Positions 20,697 through 31,964 of a stretch of DNA of 64,000 bases are shown here, piece by piece. Origin of the DNA: Zygnema cylindricum (lineage: Eukaryota; Streptophyta; Zygnematophyceae; Zygnematales; Zygnemataceae); contig JBBHKE010002219.1 of NCBI GenBank assembly GCA_037447655.1, forward strand, positions 25,161 to 89,160, written 5' to 3'. A program made the position numbers and the translations under genes. The notes beneath the pieces were generated by a model. That model searched no databases. It worked only from the letters and a program-made list of their open reading frames with translations, and was not told the origin of the DNA. The stretch's first letter is position 1, and each line of letters starts with the position of its first letter.

Positions 20697-22004
20697 TCAG
20701 TGTGTTATCGCTCCCCCCACTGAGGAAGTTCCCGGGTTTGGTATGCTATTTAAATGTAATTTGGTGAATTTGAATTTTTCCCTCCTTGTCTCTCTCCCCC
20801 CCTCAAGCTTTAGAGTTGCTTGCATGGCCAACAACTGTGGAGCTTGAAGGTATGTTGTCCGTGATTGTGGAGACTGAAAGCTTGAGAATGCAAGAGAATG
20901 TTTTAGCACCCAGGAAATTGCATTTAAATCCATATTTTGTCCGATTAAACTGCACCTTCTTGAGGCCGAGACCCCTGGCGCAGCTGTGGTTCCCTGTTGA
21001 AATCCCATTGCCGTTTCCCGTTCTGCAATATTCGGCGTTCTCCATGTGGCGGTTGTACCGTCAAAGATCATTCCTGGTGCGCCCTTCCGGTAAGCGTGGC
21101 TGTTTGGTAAAGATACCAGGGTTGGTAGGGCCCTCCTTGGATTCCCGGGCTTAATACAACAGAAGAAGGGTGCTTCGTCGGCTGTGGTCACCGGTGTGGC
21201 CATTCGCTCCGGTCCGAGGATCTGTTGGACCGTGATGTTAGGATGTGGAACTTTTGTTATCAGCAGCTGTTGGAGGATTGGAAGAGGAACCAAGTTGGTC
21301 CAATATGCCCGAACTCTGTGGGCTCTCGATCCGATCTAAGCTGCATCAAAAACTATGGGAGTCCCTAGAACCTTGGTCACTTGGTTCCAGCTGTTGACCA
21401 CCTGTTTTCTCTTATCATCTGTGGGGTGAACGTTCTCCAAGACGTACCCCACTGGTGTGTCCTGGCGTTCCTGTAACCTTGTTATTAGTCTTATCATTTG
21501 AAAGAAAGTTCTGCTACCGACGTTCTGGTGTCCTCGTCTCTGTCCTGCTAACGAATACCCTTGGCATGGCCATCAAGAGACCACCAGGTCCACCCTTTCG
21601 AGCTTTTCCAAATGGGAATCCGTGATATTGTCCACATTTTGGGGAAGCGTGCGATGAGAGTTAGACATGGCGGACACCGGGAGTTGCAGTGGGTAAAGTT
21701 GGTGCAGCTGTTGCAGTCGGTACTCACTAACTGCACGGGCGTCCGGGTCAATCTCGACTGCCGAGTAAGTTTCTACTTGGTATCCAGCTTTCAGGACAGC
21801 TTCCAGATCGGAACTAATGCCAGAAAATAGTGATAGAATCTTGAGTCTTGAAGGCGAGATTTGTAGTGACACCACTTGTGGATCAAAGTCTTTCCTTTTG
21901 TTAGGAACCGTTGGAAGTTCCGACCGAAGGAATTTTGCTTCTCCGGGTGATATTGCAGCAAAGCTCTTGTCCACTTCCCGCCGAAGTGTGGCCATCTGTA
22001 CCAA
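20697..22004 (-). pseudogene. Retrotransposon-encoded cytosine-5 DNA methyltransferase
   Basis: It transfers a methyl group from S-adenosylmethionine to C5 of cytosine. Motifs in canonical order: I LKILSLFSGISSDLEAVLKAG-like stretch (about 21819-21842), II YSAVEIDPDAR, III NITDSHLEKLERVDLVVS, IV WPCQGYSLAGQRRG with catalytic Cys at 21564-21566, VI YVLENV (about 21429-21445), VIII SRAHRVRAYWTNL (about 21300-21332), and IX-X ETAMGFQQG...LIGQNMDLNAISWVL (about 20890-20990). The order I to X, unlike plant DRM, resembles DNMT3/DNMT1-type enzymes. It lies between protease and RT in the same orientation. Two in-frame stops break this copy, at 21573-21575 just before PCQ and at 21336-21338 before motif VIII. 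Its C-terminal part recurs in the forward copy at 42796-43080, so it is a family trait rather than a chance insertion. Confidence 0.92.
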
Positions 22005-22049
22005 CCGGTTCTGATACTTACTTTCCCACCACTTAGAAATAGGGAATTG

Positions 22050-22748
22050 CTAGATGGAATCGACGATATTGTTAGAGTAGTTGAACAGCTCCGAAGGGGT
22101 TGAGGCAGAGTAGACGAGATAGCATCCAGACACCGGGACAGTCGTTTTTCCCTGGTTCCAAAAATCCAAGGGGACCACCACCTTTGTGCCTTCCGGATCC
22201 TCCGGGTCTGAGACTGTAACTTGTTCCTTCCATACGCTCAACTCTATGTTCAACCTTGTCCACGTAGCCATACCCAGCAAAACTTCAAATTGCTTACCTT
22301 CCACCACTAGGAAGGGAAGCCGAATTTGCACGTGCTGGCCTGCGTCATCAGCAAATTCAATTTCCATGGCTTTTATGATCCCATATACTGGTTGGCTCCC
22401 ACTGCTAACTGTACTCAAGCATATGTCACTTGGACTGATTTTTGGTCAGAGTTCTTCGGGCATTTGTTGTAATGCTGATGTGGTTATTAAGTTAGGAAGA
22501 GCTCCGGTATCCACCACGACATTCTGGTACCCGCCGTATCCATTAAGTTTAAAATTTCTCGTCCTGTTGAGAATAAGAGCCACCAAAAGGGCCTTATAAT
22601 CCCTATCTGCCATAGAAGTTTTTGGTTTTGCCGACATGAAAACTGTCTTGGGGGGTTCTGCCAACGGGACCCTTTCCCTCCTAGTGTGAATCTCTTCCCC
22701 TAATGCCTGAATGAGGGTTTTTTCGGGCAGACTGTGGGAGGAAGCCAA
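22050..22748 (-). pseudogene. Ty3/gypsy aspartic protease
   Basis: It cleaves the polyprotein. VVVDTGALPNLITTSAL (about 22460-22520) is the retropepsin active-site motif DTGA in its hydrophobic setting. Downstream, LPFLVVEGKQFEVLLGMATW (about 22265-22330) matches the second half, where retropepsins have a hydrophobic-LLG stretch. A stop at 22446 and a frame change separate the halves. It precedes the methyltransferase and follows the gag C-terminus. Confidence 0.8.
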
Positions 22749-23529
22749 GTTTTGACATGCGTCAAGGCGTAGGGCATCAAGTGCCGTACTAGCATAATTG
22801 CCAGTTTGGAGGAAAGAGGGAGAGCATTGGGCAATGTAATGGGTGAGTCCTCGTTTTCGGAGTTTTCGTCTTCGATTTCCCCGGTTTCCCCCCCCCCTTC
22901 TTCCTCACTCTCTGCGTCAGAATTCCCCGTAGGAGGTGTAACTGGCTGATCTGTTGATGGTCTCTCAGCTATGTATCTGTCGAACCACTCTTGGTCTGTT
23001 TTAGTGGTTGAAATATTTTCTTTCGGCTGTGTCCTCTGGTAATCTTCAAAACCAGGAGGAAGATTCCTTGGAGCCGGAGGAGGCGGTTAAGTCGGGTTGA
23101 GTCCCAGTCCAATGTTACTGTTCAGAAAGACTGCTCGAGGTGTGAAGGATAAGGGACCGGTGGATTTGCGGCTGTGAACTTTTTTTTCCATCGATTGTTT
23201 GTCTTTCCTCTGGGAGGACGTTGTAGAGTGCAGTTGCCTGCGACTGTCCCCTACACCAACGTTCTAGGCTCCAGACAGAAATGTCCGAGCATGATGAGCC
23301 TTTGGAGGCTCCATATCCCAGCCCATTAGGTCATCATCATCTCCACCCAACGTGGTCTGCTGCTGAAGCTCCGCTAGCATTTGTAGCAGTTCTTTTTTTT
23401 GCTTCTGCAATTTCTAAGCCGGCGTAAGAGGTTGAGGAGTGGCGGCAGGGGATTTTAGTCGGAGAGCAGCTAGTTCTGTTGCCAAAGCGGCCAACTGAGT
23501 GCTCTATTGCTGAATGATATGTTCTGGCG
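22749..23529 (-). other. Gag-protease linker of DNMT-gypsy
   Basis: A low-complexity, acidic and Pro-rich coding region on the reverse strand, without a known domain: segments such as GWDMEPPKAHHARTF and GPLSFTPRAVFLNSNIGLGL, then a Glu/Ser-rich stretch near 22880. The forward copy at 42520-42795 has the same protein (GWDMEPLKAHHAQTLLTGAW). Stops are present. Confidence 0.6.
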
Positions 23530-24057
23530 TCAGTCTGCTAGGTCTCGGTTCATTTGGAGATTGACATCCCAGGGATACAAAAGTTGCAACGGCAAAAGAT
23601 TAACGGTAGTTTCCCCTTCACCCGTGAACAAAGAATATTGCATCATCTCCTTTGGAACCCCATTCTTCCGAAAGCATTGCCCTTCTTTGTTGCCCATGAA
23701 CCCACAAGCTTCACATTTTGACCCCTCAGTGGTATACTTTCCCTTTAGCTCATTAGAGATTTGAGCGTCATCAAATTTCGGAAGTCGGATTTGTCTCAAC
23801 TGGGATTGAGACATCTTGGCAGTTTCAGAGCGTGGAGTAGGTTTATATGTATCCTTGGTGACCGAGGTTTGGTCTCCTCCTGCGCCTCCTTGCTTACGTT
23901 CCTGCTGCTTCTTTGTTCTTTCTGCACGCTCTCTCTCAAACTCCTTCTGCTTGATGGCGAGTTCTGGTTTGAGCTTTCGGGGACACCTTTTCCATCCGTG
24001 ACCGGGCTGGTTAAAGTTCAGGCAGTCGTAAAGAAAAACTTTTTCATCTGCCCCCAT
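23530..24057 (-). pseudogene. DNMT-gypsy gag nucleocapsid with two zinc knuckles
   Basis: It binds element RNA. The first knuckle reads YDCLNFNQPGHGWKRC, where the second Cys of C-x2-C-x4-H-x4-C has become Phe; the relatives at 28560-28620 and 40640-40690 keep CLNC. A basic Glu/Lys/Arg-rich helix follows (FERERAERTKKQQERKQ). The second knuckle reads CEACGFMGNKEGQC with His replaced by Asn; relatives have MGHKEG. It ends with KNGVPKEMMQYSLFTGEGE. Both knuckles are damaged in this copy. Confidence 0.8.
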
Positions 24058-24759
24058 TGCAGGTTCTGGTCGGGCATCCGCTTCTTGTTTCCCCTTAAGC
24101 TTTCGAAAAGCTTGCAGTTATGTCTTTTCATCGTGGCTCAGCGATGTTTCCCCGGCAAAACCTGCAAAGTTGGCTCTTGATTTCTTGGTAACAGCCTTTT
24201 CTCGTGCCTCGCTATGAACAAAATGATCATACAATTTCATAGCCGCCAATGAAATTTCTTGAGCTGTGGGATTCCGGTCGTGTATAGCCTGACTGGCACT
24301 CCAATTGTTCAGAGCTGCCTGTCCTGTTGGCCCGAAGGAATTTCGAACAGCGACAAAATATTTGTTGGCCATAGCCGGTGTATCGATGTTGGACAGTTTA
24401 GTCTTCTGGCAGAGGTTGGAGAGGCGGTTGAACAGCGTCTAGGGAGTTTCATTCTTCAAACAGCGGAAGTCTGTGAACTCCTTGATGGCAGTTTTGTTCC
24501 TTTCTGTGTAAAGGAGTCTCCAAGCGTCCAAAATAGTGGTACAGGGATTAGGATTGGCAACCATCCGGGTGTTTGCTTCGGCTGCCTGTACAGCCTGTAG
24601 GTGGTTGACAGAGGCCCTGCCTTGGGCCTGAGGTTTCATATCCATGGTGAAAGTAGGGGTGAGAGGAGTTGCTGCTGCGGCAGCCAGGTCAGCTGCAGCC
24701 TGAAGAGCCTCGGCGTCCAGAGTCGAATACGATATTTTGATACTAGGAGCCATCAACAA
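24058..24759 (-). pseudogene. DNMT-gypsy gag capsid
   Basis: The reverse strand encodes MAPSIKISYSTLDAEALQAA, an Ala-rich stretch, AWRLLYTERNKTAIKEFTDF, then (after a stop at 24439) a segment with MANKYFVAVRNSFGPTGQAA, NPTAQEISLAAMKLYDHFV and SRANFAGFAGETS. The same protein is found at 28524-29340 and, forward, at 39903-40335. The length and helical composition fit a gypsy gag capsid; the call rests on position between the matrix-like N-terminus and the zinc knuckles. Confidence 0.7.
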
Positions 24760-26974
24760 AAGGTTGACGCTCCTTATAATCGGCCAAAGCTCCTCTGGCT
24801 TGATAATTTATCATCATCGGAAACAGGGTTTTTTCAAAATCTGCCGGGATGGCCCCTCCCGTGTATTTGTTGATTTCGGACTTCGTGAAGGATTTCCACA
24901 GCAGTTCAAAATCAGAGAAAGCAATTCTCGAGTTGTCCTCGGTGAAGATCTGGACGTCTTTCATTCTCCTTTCTTCTTCGGTAAGATTGGTAAACCTTGG
25001 TGACGCTTGTCCGATTGGGCTGACAAACTGAGCCAGTGAGATTGCCCTAGGATCTGCTACCTCGAGATCCGAACCAGTCCCTCCTTCAATAAGAAGGGCG
25101 GTTGTACCAGCGGTGCCCCCCCCCCCCCCCCGCTGAGGAAGGTCTTGCTCTTGAAAAAGTTGGATTGTCGTCTGCTCCTCTATATCCAAGAGAGGCGCGT
25201 GCTTGACGGAGAACTTCGTCTTCCGATGGTATGTGAAGACGAGGTCTAGGTCCCCGGGGAATGGAGGAAGGCTGAGAATGTGAGGAGAGGAAGCTTCGAG
25301 GAGAAGGGGATTGTTTCCTGAAAGGAGTCTGCTTCCAAGGCCTCCTCTGGGAATCTTCGGGAGGAGGAGTTCCAAAACTAGAGGATGGCAAACGTCTGTG
25401 AGGAGGCGAGTTAGACGTCGGGGTTCTAGGGTAGGCAAAGTGGACTGGGTGACCCACGGACTGCTCCCGCGGGAAAATGGACTGCGAGGGGGAAGAGGCG
25501 TGAGTGGGTGATGGAGGAGGAGTGGTAAGTCAGAGGGAAATGTGTAGTCTCCGGTCAGGTTGTAGCTGCACCACTGCCTCCACGGTAGAAGATCCCGCGA
25601 CCGAGACAAATGTAGGGAGATCTATAGCCGAGGCTACCGGATTACCCGACAAATCTACACCCAACCCCTCTTTGTTAGGCCCTGTTGTTTCCTCCCCTTC
25701 CCGCTGAAGAGGAGATTCTGGTCTCGGTTCTGGTGAAGTCGTAGGATGTCGCGTGACATGAGGAGTTGCTTGATCCAGAGGTTGTACTTCCGTCTCTGGG
25801 CTTGTTCTACGGGGAGGTGCTACCTGTCCACTAAGGATTCCCATAGATCTCCGTCTTGCATCCCGTATCAGGATCAGCTCCTGTTCTAATGCTCTCCTTC
25901 TTTCCTCTTCAAGAGCATCCCAATCTATTGCGACTGGTTCGGCCCCCGCCGGAGCCTTATCCTGCGATCGCAAGATCTCAACCAATTTTTGGGTGCTTCT
26001 CACCACACCCAAGAGATCCGCAATCCCCAAGCCGGGTACCTCGGGGTCCGTAGGCCTGGATCGCCATAGTCCATCGGATGGTCGGACAACTGGTACGGAA
26101 GGAGACATAGAACTTTGGGGAATTGAGGCCGAAGGAAAGAATTAATTTTCTTTGACTAGGGGAGCAAATTGACCTTTTCTGTCCCGATGGTTGAACCGGA
26201 AATCTCTCTTAGGCTCGGGTATCTTCCCTTTGCTACTCACTTCCCTGGTCCGGCCCCGAGAAGCTGTTCTGCCCTTAGAAGGCCTACTGGTAGTAGTTTC
26301 CTGAGATATGGTGGGTTGTTGTCGTGAAGTAGACGGCATCTCCGGGTGCTCTCGGGCTGAGATGGGAGAACCACTCTCGGACGAGCTACTTAGGATCTCC
26401 TCTACTCCTCCCACTGGGCGTATGATCCGGGCTTGGTCGCTTCTGGCAACCCGCTGCACTAGCTCCTTCTTAACCTTTAACTCATGGGTATTGTGAAGGG
26501 CTAGAATCTCCTTACGACCGGGTCGGTTAGGATCCGACAGAAGTTCAGGATCCATGTATATCTCCACTATCGGAGCCTTGGATCTGGTATAACGTACCAC
26601 CTCGGGAGGGTGGCCTGGGACCGCTTCCTTATGAGCCAAACCTTTCCTACGGGATTGGGGAGCAAAAGTCTCTCTTTCTACATTCTCCGTAGCCCTAGCC
26701 CTAGCGGCCTCGGACAATGTCGAAAAGTTTTCAGGGGAAAAGACCGAAGGAGGTAGAGGAGAGGGTTGCCTCTTTGGCTTCCTCGGAGGAGTCTCAACTA
26801 CAACATGCTCGTGCATCATTCCCTTAAAAAGCTGTTCAATGTTCAAAGTTGAGGTGAAAGAGACTGCTTCCTTAGGCACATGTGACTCTTCCTCTTGTGC
26901 TATAGCTTCTTGTCTCTATTGTTCTTCCGACTAACACCGGAAGGATCCCTATCCTGAGCCTCTCCTCCGCCCAT
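24760..26974 (-). pseudogene. DNMT-gypsy gag N-terminal half
   Basis: It begins at the ATG at 26974 (MGGGE-type start shared by all copies) and passes through frames 26879-26142, 26108-25530 and 25609-24743. Visible segments: EILALHNTHELKVKKELVQR, HRDRKGQFAP, VVRPSDGLWRSRPTDPEVPG, LGVVRSTQKLVEILRSQDKA, EERRRALEQELILIRDARRR, then a long Pro/Ser/Arg-rich linker, and finally IAFSDFELLWKSFTKSEINK leading into capsid. No known domain was recognised in the linker. A run of about 14 C at 25119-25132 probably disturbs the frame. Stops and frame changes make it non-functional. Confidence 0.7.
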
Positions 26975-27071
26975 GACTTACAAAAGCAGATAAGCTCGAT
27001 CTCTCTAATAAAGTCCACCACCCTAAACAACTATCTTCTTAAACAAAAGGGGACAGTGGCTTTTTCACTGC

Positions 27072-27995
27072 TATGCTACTCCGTTGGAAGCCCACTCGAT
27101 GCCACACTCCCAGCTACTCTCCAAATAATAGGAAAGAAATGAGAGTCGTCTGATCCGTTCCGCAAAAACTCCAGACAAAACCAAAGATGACCACAAGAGT
27201 GTGCAAATAACTCCCACGCAGAAATATAGAAATAACCAATATTGGCTTTTCTGATTAAACAATATCACCTTGCCCCAAAGAAGGGAATAAGATATAGGTA
27301 AACAATAATGGTGAAGCAAGCAAACATACCCCGGAGTGCAAAGATGACCAAACTCAGAAGAAGGAGACTCTCCCAATGGCCCGAAGACGGGTATGAGTCT
27401 CCCTCACCCCTCGGTTACGCCGTACGGATCCGATAAGACTCTTCTAAGTTTCAAACAACGAAAGTCCAAACCGCCCAAAGAGAGAATAGTGCCAACCACC
27501 CACCGAGCTACGGTCTCCACAAAAGACAATCCAAAACAAAGATGGCAATAGAGTCAACGACACAATGCAACAGTTCTCCAACAGAAAGGTTGATTTAATT
27601 CTCTGAGGGTTTTCTCAGGAGACAGTACTGAAAAAACCACCTGTCTCCTCCGGCCCCAAGTGCCTTATACAACCAGAGTGTGTCCTATTGCAAATGCCAA
27701 AGTCAAAGCAATGTGACAAGCCAATCAGCGGCCAGCAATTGTTATCGTACGGACATAAGACAAGACAGACTGTACTACACTTAGGGCTAAAAGTTAGACG
27801 TCTTGTCGCGGCTAGATTAGCGGCCGAAGGTCCTCCAATAATACACAAAAGGGCAACAATGTTCTGACTCGACGTGAAACCGCCTAACTTTGACCCAACG
27901 TCATAAATGCTTTGCCCGTCTGTTGGGCCTGAACTGACATCCTACTAACAGCTAACAGTAAGATCTACGGGATAATCCCAAAGGTTGCGTGTTGT
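27072..27995 (-). mobile_element. DNMT-gypsy 5' LTR (cut by gap)
   Basis: On the reverse strand it ends at 27072 (TAGCATA, a mutated AGCACA). It aligns with the LTRs at 16046-17217 and 32933-34121 but lacks their first roughly 260 bases, lost at the gap. The hairpin is at 27618-27648. The leader next to the LTR reads GCAGTGAAAAAGCCACTGTCCCC, a mutated self-primer site. Confidence 0.85.
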
Positions 27996-28005
27996 NNNNN
28001 NNNNN
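27996..28005. other. Assembly gap (10 N)
   Basis: Ten unknown bases, followed directly by a second mirror-image segment. Confidence 0.99.
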
Positions 28006-28165
28006 GTCTTCCTCAAACTCTCTCTCGGACGCCTTTCTTGTTGCTTTGTCGTTCTTGCGTTCGTTCCTCCTCCTCCTCCTCTGACTTGGGGTCAGTGATT
28101 CCTTTGTATATTTGGATGAGGTGCGAGACTTTGCCGGTTTTACTTAGTTAGGGTCAACTCTGTTT
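28006..28165. repeat. Mirror-image copy of 28378-28537; probable assembly artefact
   Basis: The base at p equals the base at 56543-p on the same strand for all 160 positions checked (for example 28006-28020 against 28537-28523). The mirror relation stops exactly at 28165/28378. It is the reversal, not the reverse complement, of gag sequence. As with the first artefact, it begins immediately after a 10-N gap. Confidence 0.9.
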
Positions 28166-29512
28166 CAAAAGTTGCATTGGCAGAGGATTAACGGCAGTTT
28201 TCCCTTCGTCTGTAAACAAAGCATACTGCATCATCTCCTTTGGTACTCCATTTTTACGAAAGCATTGCCCTTCTTTGTGGCCCATGAATCCTCAAGCTTC
28301 ACATTTCGACCCCTCAGTAGTATACTTCCCCCTTAGCTCATTAGAGATTTGAGCGTCATCGCATTTCGGAAGGCGGATTTGTCTCAACTGGGATTGATTC
28401 ATTTTGGCCGTTTCAGAGCGTGGAGTAGGTTTATATGTTTCCTTAGTGACTGGGGTTCAGTCTCCTCCTCCTCCTCCTTGCTTGCGTTCTTGCTGTTTCG
28501 TTGTTCTTTCCGCAGGCTCTCTCTCAAACTCCTTCTGCTTGATGGCGAGTTTTTGGTTTGAGCTTTCGGGGGCACCTCTTCCATCCGTGACGGGGCTGGT
28601 TACAGTTCAGGCAGTCGTAAAGAAACACTTTTTCATCTCCCCCCATTGCATGTTCTGGTCGGGCATCCGCTTCCTGTTTCCCCTTAAGCTTCCGCAAAGC
28701 TTGCAGTTCTGTCTGTTCGTCGTGGTTGAGCGATGTTTCCTCGGCGAAACCTGCAAAGTTGGCTCTGGATTTCCCGGTAACAGCCTTTTCTCGTGCCTCG
28801 CTATTGACAAAATGATCATTCAATTTCATAGCGGCCAATGAAATTTCTTGAGCTGTGGGATTTCGATCGTGTATAGCCTGACTGGCACTCCAATTGTCCA
28901 GAGCTGCCTGTCCCGTTGGCCCGAAGGAATTTCGAACAGCGACATAATATTTGGTGGCCATAGCCGAGGTATCGATGGTGGACAGTTTGGTCTTCTGGCA
29001 GAGGCTGGAGAGGCGGTTGAACAGCGTCTGGGGAGTTTCATTCTTCAAACAGCGGAAGTCTGTGAACTCCTTGATGGCGGTTTCGTTCCTTTCTATGTAA
29101 AGGAGTCTCCAAGCGTCCAGAAGAGTGGTACAGGGATTAGGATTGGCAACCATCCGGGTGGCTGCTTCGGCTGCCTGTACCGCCTCCAGGTGGTTGACAT
29201 AGGCCCTGCCTTGGGCCTGAAGTTTCATATCCATGGTGAAAGTGGCGGTGAGAGGAGCTGCGGTTGCGGCAGCCAGGTCGGCTGCTGCCTGAGAGCCTCG
29301 GCGTCCAGAACCAGATCCGATATTTTGATACTGGGGGCCATCAACAAAGGTTGACGCTCCTTGTAATCGGCCAAAGCTCCTCCAGCTAGATAATTTACCA
29401 TTATTGGAAACAAGGTTGTTTCAAAATCTGCTCGAATGACCCCCCCCCCTGTATTTGTTGATTTCAGATTGGGTGAACGACTTCCACAGCAGTTCAAAAT
29501 CAGAGAAAGCAA
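28166..29512 (-). pseudogene. DNMT-gypsy gag capsid and zinc knuckles, second reverse copy
   Basis: The reverse-strand frame 29234-28524 is open for 236 residues: MDMKLQAQGRAYVNHLEAVQ, AWRLLYIERNETAIKEFTDF, YYVAVRNSFGPTGQAALDNW, then an intact zinc knuckle CLNCNQPRHGWKRC (C-x2-C-x4-H-x4-C) and the basic stretch after it. The second knuckle region at about 28260-28310 keeps MGHKEG. Upstream, 29512-29235 (LNCCGSRSPNLKSTNTGG in a shifted frame) continues the N-terminal half. The copy stops at the mirror artefact, so protease and pol are missing. Confidence 0.8.
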
Positions 29513-30782
29513 TTCCCGAGCTATCTCTTGTAAAGATCCTTACGTCTCCCGTTTCTTTTTCCTCCTCTGCAAGGTTGGTGAACTGTGAAGAGGATGGTCC
29601 TGTAGGGCTAACAAACTGAACCGGTTAAGTTACCCCTGGATCTGCGTCGTCTAGCTCGGGCTCACCTCCTTCTTTGGTAGAGGGAGCGGTTTGACGAGAG
29701 ATGGCACTCCCCCCCACTGAGAAAGTTCCGGTTACTGGTGGGATAGTGAGATGACCAGTATCTCGCGGGAGTTGGCCCTTGGGAAACGAGGAGCCTATCA
29801 CCTTGGGAAAAGCTGCCCGAAGTCCTGCTCCTCTATACCCAGGAGAGGCCCGTTCCTCCCGTTGAAGTGTTTCCACAGAGGGAATGTGGAGAATAGGTTT
29901 AGTCACAGGTGGTACTTGAGGGATTGGTGGAGAAGGGGATGGAGATGACCGAGGACTACGATGGAAAGGTGTTTGTCTCCGGGTACGCCTTTTCGAGGTT
30001 TCGGGTGGAGGAGTTCCTTCGCTGGAAACGGGAGAACGTCGGTGAGGAGGAGAGTAGGCAGGAACGTCGTACTTGTAGGGTAAGACTGGTGGTCCCGGTG
30101 ACCCACGGACTACAGCAGCCGGAGAAACAGAAGGTGAAGGAGAGGATGCCTGAGGTGGCGTTGGAGGAGGAGTACTAAGTCCGAGGGAAATGTGTATTCT
30201 CCGGTCTGGTTGTAGCTGCACCATGTAGAAACTAATGGTTTTATTAGTATTTTCTAGGTCTGAAAAGAAATATAGAAGTCGAGGCAGTCTATCTCTAACT
30301 TCTCTCTCCAACTCTCAAACTTGTCGCAGTCACTGAGAAATTGGAGCCCAACCCCTTTTTGTTAGGCCCTGTTGTTTCCTCCCCTTCCCGCTGAAGAGGA
30401 GATTCTGGTCTCGGTTTTGGTGAGGTTCGGGGATCTCGCGTGACAGGAGGAGTAGCCTGATCCAGAGGTTGTACTTCCGTCGCGGGACTTGTTCTACGAG
30501 GAGGTGCTACCTGTCCACTAAGGATTCCCCCAGATCTCCGTCTAGCCTCCCGTATCAGGATCAGCTCCTGTTCCAATGCTCTCTTCCTTTCCTCTTCAAA
30601 GGCATCCCAATCTATTGCGACGGGTCCAGCCCCCGCCGTTGCTTTATCCTGCGATCGGAGAATCTCAACCAATTTCTGGGTGCTGCTCACCACATTCGAG
30701 AGATCCGCAATCCTCAAACCGGGTACCTCGGGGTCCGTAGGCCTTGAACGCCTTGGTCGGACAACTGGTGCGGAAGGAGACA
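29513..30782 (-). pseudogene. DNMT-gypsy gag N-terminal half, second reverse copy
   Basis: Segments match the first copy: MSPSAPVVRPRRSRPTDPEV, LRIADLSNVVSSTQKLVEIL, EERKRALEQELILIREARRR (30783-30347), then a Pro/Ser/Arg-rich linker (30220-29625). A fragment of a copia LTR (30224-30346) replaces about 105 bases of gag. A complete copia solo LTR splits the gene at 30783. It is not functional. Confidence 0.75.
30224..30346 (+). mobile_element. First 123 bases of a copia LTR inside gag
   Basis: It begins exactly at an LTR terminus (TGTAGAAACTAATGGTTTTA) and ends at ...GAGAAATTGGAG, inside the second stem strand of the conserved LTR hairpin. The gag sequence that should follow is missing about 105 bases compared with the copy at 25576-25680. 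An inserted LTR was probably removed by a deletion that started within it. Confidence 0.8.
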
Positions 30783-31964
30783 TGTTGATATTTGTGTACT
30801 TTCTAGGTCTGTAAATAGGATAGAAAAAGGCTAAGGCAATCTGCCTCTAACTCCCCTTTCCAAGCCCCCACACTTGTTGTAGTCACTGAAGGCTGGATAG
30901 GGAGCTAGAGCCATGGCTGCCTAAGCTCTCTAGAGTAGACAAGGGGTAAGCTAGGTACTCTTACCAAAATGTAGTTGACGGTTCCAGGAATTGATCCTGA
31001 TACCTGTCGTCTGACAATCGGTAATAGCCGGTAGCTTTAACCGTTTAGTAAAGCGCTAACACTAAGACATATTAGGTTTGATAAGTATTTATTTAGTTTC
31101 AAGTAGACTTTATCATTTAACTAGAAATGTATACGTAGTGCATAGATACAGTTATATAAAGTACGAAGTACGATACAGTTACGAAATAAATACCGCACAT
31201 TTTGTTAAACATCAAAAAGAATACCGCGCAAGTATTTATGACGGCTACGATTGAAATCCGGATTTGATCGGACGGCCGCGAAGGATGCCGAGATCGCGGA
31301 ATAGGATTTTGGCGGTTTGCGATCACCGCCACATCGAATGACACGTGGAACAAAAACCACATTGGATTGCGGCAACTCTGGAAATTACAGAAACGAATCC
31401 CGATATGACATGTGTCGACATTTTGGCCATGTCGTACAATGGCCGTACATAAAATACACCGGCACCTGTACTTTTATATACGATACAGTATTTTAATTGG
31501 TGCCGTACTTCAGTAGATAGAGTTTTAGAGGGGGGATAGGACTTAGAAAATTTTGGGTAAGTAGCTGCCTCTCCCAGAGAGCACCTTGTATAAATGGCAA
31601 ACTTTGGCCAGCCATAACTATCAATTTACTTGACAATTTTCAGTGATTCTTTTTGCTGCGGACTCACGGGAGTCCATGCTACACAGAGGTGTAGTCGGTC
31701 AGAGTTTTTGTTTGCCAAAGTGGCTGTATTACTAAGGGAAAGTCAAAGTGGGTGAATGTGTCCAAATCACATATTTTAACTTTGCATTCTGTCGTGGAAC
31801 TGAGCACACAGAAAGTGTTATTTCACAAGGGTGAATCTATATTGGGGTTTTGAGTGTGAAGGGGTCAGTCATTTGGGTTTATATCAACTTGGAGTCGGCA
31901 CTATCTAGATTAGCTTCTTTTGGATCTGCATACTCTGAGGGCCAATGGAGGTCTCAGAGTTTCA
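30783..31964 (+). mobile_element. Copia solo LTR inserted in DNMT-gypsy gag
   Basis: TGTTGATATTTGTGTACTTTCTAGG to ...GGAGGTCTCAGAGTTTCA, 1182 bases. The flanks rejoin as the gag sequence seen at about 26096-26125 in the first copy. No perfect 5-base duplication is visible (AGACA left, CAGAG right). It contains a TATAAAT box at 31589-31595, an ACACGTGG G-box near 31341 and the 5' stem-loop. Confidence 0.85.

Larger units (their letters stand above)
17424..27995 (-). mobile_element. DNMT-gypsy, most complete copy
   Basis: Reverse-strand Ty3/gypsy element with gag (26974 to about 23530), protease (22748-22050), cytosine methyltransferase (22004-20697), RT (20680-19836), RNase H (19805-18959), integrase (18950-18040) and a terminal PHD-like finger (17660-17468). 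A G-rich tract (AAGAGGGGGGGG, about 17424-17440) follows the last gene. The 5' LTR starts at 27072 and is cut by the gap at 27996. Many stops and frameshifts interrupt it, so this copy is dead, but every domain can be read. The RT-RNase H-integrase order defines Ty3/gypsy. Confidence 0.9.

Noticed and set aside
20697-22004. A host methyltransferase gene (CMT, DRM or MET1)
   Set aside because: It lies in line with protease and RT in the same orientation, a second copy keeps its tail in the same place, and no introns or host regulatory domains were seen.
28006-28165. CT-rich low-complexity gene segment
   Set aside because: It is the mirror of gag sequence at 28378-28537 and follows a gap; not real coding sequence.
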